DNA of 5,025 bases from Clostridiales bacterium (GTDB lineage: Bacteria > Bacillota > Clostridia > Peptostreptococcales > NVVX01), in NCBI GenBank assembly GCA_021129785.1, contig JAJOKQ010000146.1, positions 1 to 5,025 on the forward strand, in the 5' to 3' direction. The notes under the pieces are model-generated. The model worked only from the letters and a program-made list of their open reading frames with translations, ran no database searches and was not told the DNA's origin. Of this stretch, positions 1 to 5,025 are shown in pieces (position 1 is the first letter of the stretch; each line of letters begins with the position of its first letter). The position numbers and the translations under genes are program-made.

Positions 1-591
1 AGTAGTAAACATAATGTTGTTATTGTTAATAAACTTAAATGAAACATTAGAATTTGATAAAGAAAGCCTCGTTATTATTTCACTAATCTTTGAAGTTTCT
101 GCTCTTGCTGTTTTCATGAATTTTAGTCTAACAGGTGTATTAAAAAATAAGTCCTTAACAATTATAGTAGTTCCTTCTGGCGAACCTACTTCTTTTTTGT
201 ATAATGTTTTGCCTGCTGAAAGCTCTAGCGATATCCCATATTTTTGTTTAGAAGGTCTTGTTGTAATGTGCACATTTGAAACTGCAGCAATACTAGCTAG
301 TGCTTCACCTCTAAATCCTAGTTGTGTAGAAATACTTAAGTCTTCAAGAGTTTCAATTTTAGAAGTAGCATGTCTTCTAAAAGCTAAATCTACTTCTTTA
401 TCGACAATACCTGATCCGTTATCAGTTACGCGTATGTATTTTCTTCCGCCATCTTTTATTTCTACAGTTATTATACTAGCCCCAGAATCAAGAGAATTTT
501 CAACGAGTTCTTTTACAACAGAAAAAGGTCCATCTACAACTTCGCCTGCTGCTATTTTGTTTATGGTTAAATCGTTTAGAATTTTTATCAT
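1..591 (-). CDS. mutL: DNA mismatch repair protein MutL, N-terminal part (runs off the left edge)
   Basis: This is the first 197 codons of MutL, the ATPase that couples MutS mismatch recognition to downstream excision. The visible part is the GHKL-type ATPase domain. It shows the IAAGEVV segment (residues 13-19), KELVENS with the expected catalytic Glu28 and Mg-binding Asn32, DNGSGI (57-62), FRRHATSKI (71-79), GFRGEAL (92-98) and LFFNTPVR (148-155). The frame stays open to base 1, so the rest of the ATPase/transducer region and the C-terminal dimerisation domain (with an endonuclease motif in most Firmicutes) lie outside the window. The ATG at 591-589 overlaps the mutS stop codon as ATGA, which suggests translational coupling. 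Only a weak AGGG lies upstream, 11 bases from the ATG. One oddity is GPFS at residues 21-24, where most MutL proteins have RPAS. The family assignment is secure. Confidence 0.97.
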   Translation of the reverse strand, partial: MIKILNDLTINKIAAGEVVDGPFSVVKELVENSLDSGASIITVEIKDGGRKYIRVTDNGSGIVDKEVDLAFRRHATSKIETLEDLSISTQLGFRGEALASIAAVSNVHITTRPSKQKYGISLELSAGKTLYKKEVGSPEGTTIIVKDLFFNTPVRLKFMKTARAETSKISEIITRLSLSNSNVSFKFINNNNIMFTT

Positions 592-3236
592 ATAGTATCA
601 TTCCCTATTTTAAGTGTAAATTTTTCTTTCAATTTTGCCAAAATATTTAATGCATCAAACGGAGTAGTATTATTTATATCAATTTTGTTTAGTTCTTCTG
701 TAAGACTCAGTAAATGAATTTCACTAAAGCTTAGTTGTTCGTTATTTTCTTTGACTGTTTCTTCAACGAAAACAACATCGTTTTTAATTTCACCGTTCTT
801 CCTTCTAGCAATATCATTCTTTTCTAATCGTTTCAGTATTTTACTCGCCTTTTTAATAACTCCTTTAGGCAATCCAGCAAGTTTTGCTACTTGAATCCCA
901 TAGCTTTTATCTGCACTACCTTCTTCAATCTTTCTTAAAAAGATAATATTATCTCCTTCTTCTTTAACAGAAATACGATAATTTTTAACGCCTTTAACCC
1001 TCGTTTCAAGTTCAGTAATCTCATGATAGTGAGTAGAAAATAGAGTTCTAGAACTGTTCTTCTCACTTATATACTCAACCACTGCCCATGCAATGCTAAG
1101 ACCGTCAAAAGTGCTTGTCCCTCTTCCTATTTCGTCTAAAATTAACAGGCTTTTATCTGTTGCAGAATTTAATATATTTGCCATCTCACTCATCTCTACC
1201 ATAAAAGTACTCTGTCCCTGTGACAGATCGTCACTTGCACCTACTCTAGTAAAAATCCTATCTGTTACGCCGATTTCAGCACTATATGCTGGCACAAAAG
1301 AACCAATTTGTGCCATAAGAACAATTAAAGAAACTTGTCTCATGTAAGTTGATTTACCTGCCATGTTTGGTCCTGTAATTATTGAAATTTGAAATTTTTC
1401 ATTATCAATTATAGTATCATTAGGAACAAAAATATCATTATCTAACATTCTTTCAACAACAGGATGTCTTCCCGACTCAATTTTAATTTCTGTTCCTTCT
1501 GTAATTATTGGCTTAATATATCTGTTATCTAGTGCAATTTGAGCAAAAGAAGCAAGCACATCAATTTTAGACACAGCCCTTGCAGTGGATTTCAGCCTAT
1601 CAATTGTCGTTCCAATTTGACTTCTAATCTCTAAAAAAAGGTTATATTCAAGAGTTAAGAGTTTTTCCTTTGCTGAGAGTATTTTAGCTTCCATTTCTTT
1701 TAACTCTGGAGTAATATATCTTTCGCAATTTGCTAGAGTTTGTTTTCTTATATAATGATCTGGTACATTACTAAGATTTGATTTTGTGACTTCTATGTAA
1801 TATCCAAATATTTTATTATAGCCTATTTTAAGATTTTTTATTGAACTGCTATCTCTTTCCTTACTCTCTAGTGAGGCAATCCACGCTTTTCCGTCTTTTG
1901 ATATAGCGTTTAGTTCATCAACATCATCTGAGAAACCTGTTTTGATGATTCCACCTTCTTTTAATCCCACAGAAGGTTCATCAATAATTGCTTTTTCAAT
2001 TAAGTCTGTAACATCTTCAAGAAGATCTAGTTCTTCATAAATTTCACCTAACATACCCTCTTTGTTTTCAAGTAAACTCTTTATCTTAGGGATATATTGC
2101 AAAGAATTTTTAAGTGAAATTAAATCTCTAGGATTAGCAGAACCAAACGAAATTTTAACAGCAAGCCTTTCGATGTCATAGATATTCTTTAAGACAGCTA
2201 CAAGTTCATTCTTAAAATAAACATCATCAAAGAGTTCACTAACTGCATCTAATCTTAAATCTATTTGTTTTGGCACAATTAAAGGAGATTCAATCCATTT
2301 TCTAAGTAGTCTTCCACCCATTGATGTTTTAGTTTTATCTAATACAGATAGTAATGAACCTGCTTTGCTTTTTCCCCTTATTGTTTCAGTCAGTTCTAAA
2401 TTTATTCGTGTGCTTAAATCAAGCGCCATAGTATCGCTTAATGAGTAAGAATTGACAGCACTAATATGTTCTAAATGACGTTTCTGTGTGCTTTTTAAGT
2501 AATCGATTATTGCTCCTGTCGCGTTAGTACTAAGTTTATTCTTAACTAAGCCTAAACCGTCTATAGATAAGACATTAAAATGCTCCTTAATTCTATTTAT
2601 AGCATTAGATAATTCGAAGGTCCACGAATAATGCTGGTTTACAGAGAATTTATATATATTCTTTAGTTCGGCTAATATTCTCTCATACGCATCAAAATTT
2701 ACATCAGGTATAATTACTTCCCGTGGCATAATTTTTGCAATTTCATTAATCAAATCCTTTTTAACACTATTTCCTGAAATCTCAGTTGTAAAAAGCTCTC
2801 CCGTAGAAATATCTACATATGAAATGCCACATTTTTCTTCTAAATATATAGACATTAAATAATTATTCTTTTTTTCATCTAATAGATTTGTGTCAATTAC
2901 AGTTCCAGGTGTAATCACCCTAACAACATCTCTTTTTACTATACCCACTGCCTGCGATGCCTCTTCTACTTGGTCGCACATTGCCACCTTGTAGCCCTTT
3001 TTAATAAGCCTGTCTATGTATTTATCAACAGAATGATGAGGAACACCGCACATTGGAGCTTTTTCTGCTAGCCCGCAATCTCTTGCAGTTAAAGCAATTT
3101 CAAGCTCGCGAGATGCAAGCTTAGCATCATCAAAAAACAACTCATAAAAGTCGCCTAATCGAAAGAATAAGAAAGTGTCTGGATATTGATTTTTAATATC
3201 TACGTATTGTTGCATCATTGGTGTTAGTTTTTTCAA
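588..3236 (-). CDS. mutS: DNA mismatch repair protein MutS
   Basis: This is a complete 882-residue MutS, within the usual length of the MutS1 family, which binds mismatches and small loops in newly replicated DNA and recruits MutL. The N-terminal mismatch-binding domain carries GDFYELF with Phe30 and Glu32, the Phe-X-Glu pair that contacts the mispaired base. Connector, lever and clamp domains span roughly residues 120-570. The C-terminal ABC-type ATPase has Walker A GPNMAGKST (622-630), the SQGQSTF loop (672-678), Walker B LLILDEIGRGTS (697-708), the STHYHE switch (734-739) and a helix-turn-helix dimer segment near 776-790. The tail ends with the conserved PFDALNILAKLKEKF (859-873). QLSF (834-837) is a partial match to a beta-clamp binding motif. 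The start is TTG at 3236-3234: no in-frame ATG lies between it and the upstream TAA, an AGGA sits nine bases before it, and the conserved LTPMMQQY begins at residue 4. ATGs at codons 7 and 8 lack a ribosome binding site. Confidence 0.98.
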   Translation of the reverse strand: MKKLTPMMQQYVDIKNQYPDTFLFFRLGDFYELFFDDAKLASRELEIALTARDCGLAEKAPMCGVPHHSVDKYIDRLIKKGYKVAMCDQVEEASQAVGIVKRDVVRVITPGTVIDTNLLDEKKNNYLMSIYLEEKCGISYVDISTGELFTTEISGNSVKKDLINEIAKIMPREVIIPDVNFDAYERILAELKNIYKFSVNQHYSWTFELSNAINRIKEHFNVLSIDGLGLVKNKLSTNATGAIIDYLKSTQKRHLEHISAVNSYSLSDTMALDLSTRINLELTETIRGKSKAGSLLSVLDKTKTSMGGRLLRKWIESPLIVPKQIDLRLDAVSELFDDVYFKNELVAVLKNIYDIERLAVKISFGSANPRDLISLKNSLQYIPKIKSLLENKEGMLGEIYEELDLLEDVTDLIEKAIIDEPSVGLKEGGIIKTGFSDDVDELNAISKDGKAWIASLESKERDSSSIKNLKIGYNKIFGYYIEVTKSNLSNVPDHYIRKQTLANCERYITPELKEMEAKILSAKEKLLTLEYNLFLEIRSQIGTTIDRLKSTARAVSKIDVLASFAQIALDNRYIKPIITEGTEIKIESGRHPVVERMLDNDIFVPNDTIIDNEKFQISIITGPNMAGKSTYMRQVSLIVLMAQIGSFVPAYSAEIGVTDRIFTRVGASDDLSQGQSTFMVEMSEMANILNSATDKSLLILDEIGRGTSTFDGLSIAWAVVEYISEKNSSRTLFSTHYHEITELETRVKGVKNYRISVKEEGDNIIFLRKIEEGSADKSYGIQVAKLAGLPKGVIKKASKILKRLEKNDIARRKNGEIKNDVVFVEETVKENNEQLSFSEIHLLSLTEELNKIDINNTTPFDALNILAKLKEKFTLKIGNDTI

Positions 3237-3244
3237 TTTATCTC

Positions 3245-3250
3245 GTCCTA
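3245..3250 (-). promoter_or_regulatory. Ribosome binding site deciding the mutS TTG start
   Basis: Read on the minus strand this is TAGGAC. The AGGA core ends nine bases before the TTG at 3236. The alternative ATG codons at residues 7 and 8 have only A-rich coding sequence ahead of them, so this site favours TTG as the true start. Confidence 0.6.
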
Positions 3251-3298
3251 TGTCTTAGCTGATATTCTTTATTGTGTGCATTTGAAAGTCAGCTTTAT

Positions 3299-3336
3299 TT
3301 TATAATAATTATATCTTATCTAGCAAGATTTATAAA
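3299..3336 (-). promoter_or_regulatory. Candidate sigma-A promoter(s) for mutS-mutL
   Basis: On the minus strand a perfect TATAAT (3313-3308) is preceded, 17 bases upstream, by TTTATA (3336-3331), which matches four of six positions of TTGACA. A second, overlapping pair is TTGCTA (3326-3321) with a 16-base spacer to TATAAA (3304-3299). Either would start transcription about 55-65 bases before the mutS TTG and serve mutS and mutL. The region is AT-rich, so chance matches are likely and no operator was recognised. Confidence 0.45.
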
Positions 3337-3370
3337 GAGGCAGGTTTAAATTTTCTATGCGAAACTAAAC

Positions 3371-3471
3371 GAGCAAACCGAGAGCAAATCGGGACGGTTC
3401 TTGCTTTGTTTTTATTCTTTCAATTATAAATCGCTTTGCTCCACTGCTAGACTCGTCCACTTTAATTGAAA
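3371..3471. repeat. Cluster of overlapping inverted and direct repeats (REP-like element)
   Basis: GAGCAAACCGA (3371-3381) is followed directly by the near copy GAGCAAATCGG (3382-3392; 9 of 11 identical). It reappears inverted as TCGCTTTGCTC (3431-3441), with one mismatch in 11. A second inverted pair, TTTCAATTA (3418-3426) and TAATTGAAA (3463-3471), is perfect but interleaved with the first, so both stems cannot form in a simple nested way. The segment also carries GGGACGGTTC (3391-3400). No gene is seen here. This arrangement resembles REP-like dispersed intergenic elements. That reading is inference, because copy number cannot be seen in one window. Confidence 0.5.
3373..3416. terminator. 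Weak hairpin between tag and mutS, possible terminator
   Basis: On the plus strand GCAA+ACCG (3373-3380) pairs with CGGT (3395-3398) and TTGC (3401-3404), leaving a two-base TC bulge and a 14-base loop. The next bases on the plus strand (3405-3416) are T-rich, as in an intrinsic terminator, but no plus-strand gene ends here. In the direction of tag transcription the same stem is followed only by TCGTTTAGTTTC, a poor T tract. It may therefore be a weak tag terminator, or simply part of the repeat element around it. Confidence 0.25.
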
Positions 3472-3476
3472 ACTCT

Positions 3477-4037
3477 CTACACTTCTTCATACCTAAAGCA
3501 AGTAACTACATGGTCGTTTACCATACCAATTGCTTGCATAAAAGCGTAGCATATTGTTGGCCCAACAAAAGAAAAGCCTCTCTTCTTCATATCTTTACTC
3601 ATTTTTTCTGACTCTTTAGTTTTAGAAGGTACATCTTTGATATTTTCCCATCTGTTTTTAATAGTCTTATAATTTACAAATTGCCACAAGTATTTATCAA
3701 AACTGCCAAATTCTTTTTGCACTTCTAAGAAAGCATGTGCATTTTTAACAACTGATTCAATTTTTCTTCTGTTTCGAATTATTCCGCTATTTTGCATTAG
3801 CTCTTCAATTTTTATATCATCATAATTCACAATTATTTTTGCATCGAAACCGTCGAAAGCCTCTCTGTAGTTTTCTTGTTTTTTAAGTATTGTAATCCAA
3901 CTTAGTCCCGCCTGTGCACCATCTAAAATTAATTTTTCGAATAATTTCTTATCATCATGAACTGGCACACCCCATTCTTCGTCATGGTACTTAATGTATA
4001 TACCCTCTTTTCCTACCCATCCGCATCTGTTATTCAA
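3477..4037 (-). CDS. tag: DNA-3-methyladenine glycosylase I (Tag)
   Basis: This 186-residue protein is full length for the Tag family, which cuts the glycosidic bond of 3-methyladenine and so starts base excision repair of alkylation damage. It follows E. coli Tag closely from the first residues: RCGWV, YHDEEWGVP (17-25), QAGLSWITILKK (42-53), GIIRNRRKI (85-93), KKRGFSFVGPTICYAFMQA (151-169) and NDHVVTC (174-180). The four zinc ligands of the family are present as Cys5, His18, His176 and Cys180, and the aromatic pocket residues Tyr17, Trp22 and Trp47 are kept. The position equivalent to E. coli Glu38, near the bound base, is Asp39, a conservative change. The start is TTG (4037-4035): GGAGG lies six bases upstream, an in-frame TAA precedes it, and no in-frame ATG exists near the conserved N-terminus. 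It may have its own promoter in the 77-bp gap or be read through from the toxin gene. Confidence 0.96.
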   Translation of the reverse strand: MNNRCGWVGKEGIYIKYHDEEWGVPVHDDKKLFEKLILDGAQAGLSWITILKKQENYREAFDGFDAKIIVNYDDIKIEELMQNSGIIRNRRKIESVVKNAHAFLEVQKEFGSFDKYLWQFVNYKTIKNRWENIKDVPSKTKESEKMSKDMKKRGFSFVGPTICYAFMQAIGMVNDHVVTCFRYEEV

Positions 4038-4043
4038 ATTGCA

Positions 4044-4048
4044 CCTCC
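4044..4048 (-). promoter_or_regulatory. Ribosome binding site deciding the tag TTG start
   Basis: A perfect GGAGG on the minus strand, six bases before TTG at 4037, fixes the tag start. The only nearby ATG (in AGATGC) is out of frame. Confidence 0.8.
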
Positions 4049-4078
4049 GTTATTTATCAAAAATATATTATTGGTGTT

Positions 4079-4095
4079 AGGGGACTGTCTCCCTT
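4079..4095. repeat. GGGAC-type mini-palindrome in the toxin-tag gap
   Basis: The plus strand reads AGGGGA-CTGTC-TCCCTT, giving a GGGA/TCCC stem extended by a G-T wobble and an A-T pair around a five-base loop. It lies after the toxin stop and before the tag ribosome binding site. There is no T tract right after it in the direction of transcription, so it is not a normal terminator. Its core resembles GGGACGGTTC in the tag-mutS gap, which suggests related dispersed intergenic motifs. This relation is inferred from short matches. Confidence 0.4.
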
Positions 4096-4114
4096 GGATA
4101 TAAATTGTCTAATT

Positions 4115-4432
4115 TTATAATAGGTTTTGCCATTCTCTTCTATTGTAGACAATTCTCCATGTCCTTACTAGCATTTCTTCATCTGAGCATGTATAAAAAA
4201 TACTATAATTTTTAACATTCACTCGTCTTATTCCCACAGGAATTATACCAATTTCTTTTTTTATAACATTCTGTCTTTTAGGAAGTTCTGATAGACTTTC
4301 AATAGTTTGATAAAAAATGCTTAATAATCTTTTAGCTGCATCCTTATCATGTAACTCTGTTGAAATATATTTACTAATATTTCTTATGTCTTTATATGCA
4401 TTATCTGACAATATTATCTTATAACTACTCAT
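4115..4432 (-). CDS. RelE/ParE-family toxin of a type II toxin-antitoxin pair
   Basis: This 105-residue protein has the size and layout of the RelE/ParE fold: an N-terminal strand (YKIILSDNAYKDI, 4-16), two helices (about 12-50) and a C-terminal sheet. The late family pattern is clear: GIRRVNVKNYSIFYTCSD (67-84), then VRTWRIVYNRREW (89-101), with Arg69/Arg70, Arg93 and the closing RREW. RelE members cleave mRNA on the ribosome and ParE members poison gyrase. The sequence alone does not say which applies here, though the shape of the C-terminus is common in clostridial proteins annotated as RelE/ParE. It starts one base after the antitoxin stop, so the two are probably translationally coupled, and the antitoxin-first order is typical. 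No truncation or frameshift is visible, so it is probably active. Confidence 0.88.
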   Translation of the reverse strand: MSSYKIILSDNAYKDIRNISKYISTELHDKDAAKRLLSIFYQTIESLSELPKRQNVIKKEIGIIPVGIRRVNVKNYSIFYTCSDEEMLVRTWRIVYNRREWQNLL

Positions 4433-4433
4433 A

Positions 4434-4691
4434 TTATAAGCTCTCGATTATCTTTTTAAAGGCATCTTCAAACTCTATTACTCTTCCTTCTTTAAAGTCG
4501 TTTTCAGCATCTAACAGTAGTTTTCTTAACTCAAATTTACCAGCCATTCTTTCATAAGTCTCTATACTCATAACAGCTAAATCGCCTTTACCATTTTTTG
4601 TGATATAAATTGGCTCTAAATACTCGTGGCAAAAATCGGATATTTCACTATATTTATTTCTCAAATCTGAACTTGGTCTAATTGTTGGCAT
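4434..4691 (-). CDS. Phd/YefM-family antitoxin
   Basis: This 85-residue protein has the Phd/YefM pattern: an N-terminal DNA-binding region starting MPTIRPSSDLRNKYSEIS, then EPIYITKNGKGDLAVMSIETYE (26-47), where KNGKGDLAVMS is the family's most recognisable segment. The charged C-terminal helix (about 54-85) should wrap the toxin. In this family the antitoxin neutralises the partner toxin by direct binding and represses its own promoter, usually more strongly in complex with the toxin. The ATG at 4691 has AAGGAGG eight bases upstream. The toxin gene follows after one base. Its upstream region is cut short by a transposase fragment, so its native promoter may be missing or rebuilt. Confidence 0.9.
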   Translation of the reverse strand: MPTIRPSSDLRNKYSEISDFCHEYLEPIYITKNGKGDLAVMSIETYERMAGKFELRKLLLDAENDFKEGRVIEFEDAFKKIIESL

Positions 4692-4699
4692 ATTTTGTA

Positions 4700-4706
4700 C
4701 CTCCTT
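4700..4706 (-). promoter_or_regulatory. Ribosome binding site of the antitoxin
   Basis: AAGGAGG on the minus strand, eight bases before the ATG at 4691, is a near-perfect Firmicutes ribosome binding site. It is much stronger than anything ahead of the toxin start, fitting the usual excess of antitoxin over toxin. Confidence 0.8.
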
Positions 4707-4708
4707 AT

Positions 4709-4753
4709 AATATATACATATACAATTATGATAAATCTGATACTTTTGTTGCT
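4709..4753 (-). promoter_or_regulatory. Upstream region of the toxin-antitoxin operon; weak promoter candidate
   Basis: On the minus strand CATAAT (4730-4725) could be a -10 box giving a leader of roughly 27 bases. The best -35, GCAACA with a 16-base spacer, matches only three of six positions and lies inside the transposase fragment. A tandem GTATAT-GTATAT (4723-4712) follows and could be an autoregulatory site or only AT-rich sequence. No clear promoter or palindromic operator is seen. Confidence 0.2.
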
Positions 4754-5025
4754 GATGAAACTTATATCAAGGTTCGTGGTGTTAAAGGCTATGTCTGGTT
4801 TATCATGGATGCTTTCTCAAGGTCTATTCTTGGTTACCAAGTTTCAGATAATCGTTCTGTTGGTCCTTGTATTCTTGCTATGCGCATGGCTTTTAGGGGT
4901 ATTAAGAAGCTCTCTGCTTCTTTCAAGTTCATTTCTGATGGCTATAGTGCTTATCCTCTAGCTTCTCAGCAGTTCGCTCTTAAAAAGGATACTCCTCTCT
5001 CTTTTGATATTACTCAAGTCATCGG
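4721..5025 (+). pseudogene. DDE transposase fragment, 5' truncated, runs off the right edge
   Basis: An open frame of 101 codons encodes part of a DDE/RNase H-type transposase catalytic domain, similar to the IS6-like group of integrase/transposase proteins. The first catalytic Asp is in VADETYIKVRG (codon at 4754), followed by GYVWFIMDAFSRSILGYQVSDNRSVG. The second Asp is in FISDGYSAYPLA (codon at 4937), 61 residues later. The third acidic residue would lie beyond the window. The frame has no start codon upstream: the first in-frame ATG is at 4805, past the first Asp, and the N-terminal DNA-binding region is absent. Similarity appears to begin at about 4721, close to the antitoxin ribosome binding site. 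A hand count of one 60-base line gives 45% G+C against 30% for a mutS line, which fits foreign origin. Whether the 3' part is intact cannot be seen. Confidence 0.85.

Noticed and set aside
14..595. Long plus-strand open frame opposite mutL
   Set aside because: It lies entirely antisense to a clear MutL ATPase domain and shows no recognisable domain.
1093..1347. Plus-strand open frame inside mutS
   Set aside because: It is antisense to the MutS Walker A and Walker B region, whose motifs are intact, and has no ribosome binding site of note.
3237..3476. Riboswitch, T-box or small RNA gene in the tag-mutS gap
   Set aside because: No recognised conserved core was found. The inverted repeats are better explained for now as a repeat element or weak terminator.
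4695..4961. Hydrophobic plus-strand open frame that looks like a small membrane protein
   Set aside because: It is an out-of-frame reading of the transposase fragment. The neighbouring frame holds the conserved ADETYIK and SDGYSAYP motifs, and the hydrophobicity comes from T-rich codons read out of register.
4721..5025. Intact insertion sequence with terminal inverted repeat
   Set aside because: The left end and N-terminal domain are missing and no terminal inverted repeat can be defined next to the toxin-antitoxin genes.
1..5025. CRISPR array, tRNA or rRNA gene
   Set aside because: No regularly spaced repeats, cloverleaf-like segments or rRNA-like sequence were seen on either strand.

Overview
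The window looks like chromosomal DNA of a low-GC Gram-positive bacterium, most likely an anaerobic member of the Clostridia. The evidence is AT-rich coding sequence (about 30% G+C in a hand-counted mutS line), strong GGAGG ribosome binding sites, TTG start codons, Firmicutes-like MutS, MutL and Tag proteins, and GAACCGTCCC-type intergenic motifs that I associate with clostridial genomes. Genus-level placement is not possible from the sequence alone.

Five genes lie on the minus strand and are transcribed right to left: a Phd/YefM-type antitoxin (4434-4691), a RelE/ParE-type toxin (4115-4432), tag (3-methyladenine DNA glycosylase I, 3477-4037), mutS (588-3236) and the first 197 codons of mutL (1-591, running off the left edge). 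mutS and mutL overlap by four bases (ATGA) and form an operon. Antitoxin and toxin are one base apart and form a second operon. tag stands between them, with 77 bp to the toxin and 240 bp to mutS. mutS and tag both start at TTG.

The 240-bp gap between tag and mutS holds a mutS promoter candidate near mutS and, nearer tag, a cluster of overlapping inverted repeats that resembles a REP-like dispersed element. A related GGGAC-type mini-palindrome lies in the toxin-tag gap.

At the right edge, on the plus strand, is a DDE transposase fragment (about 4721-5025). It lacks its N-terminus and start codon, is less AT-rich than its surroundings, and runs off the window. Its broken end lies only 14 bases upstream of the antitoxin ribosome binding site, so a rearrangement junction sits where the toxin-antitoxin promoter should be.

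Functionally, mutS and mutL recognise and process replication mismatches, and tag removes alkylated adenine, so the centre of the window is a DNA-repair cluster. A probably mobile toxin-antitoxin pair and insertion-sequence debris lie next to it. I found no clearly new system. The most interesting points are the toxin-antitoxin/transposase junction and the palindromic intergenic element.
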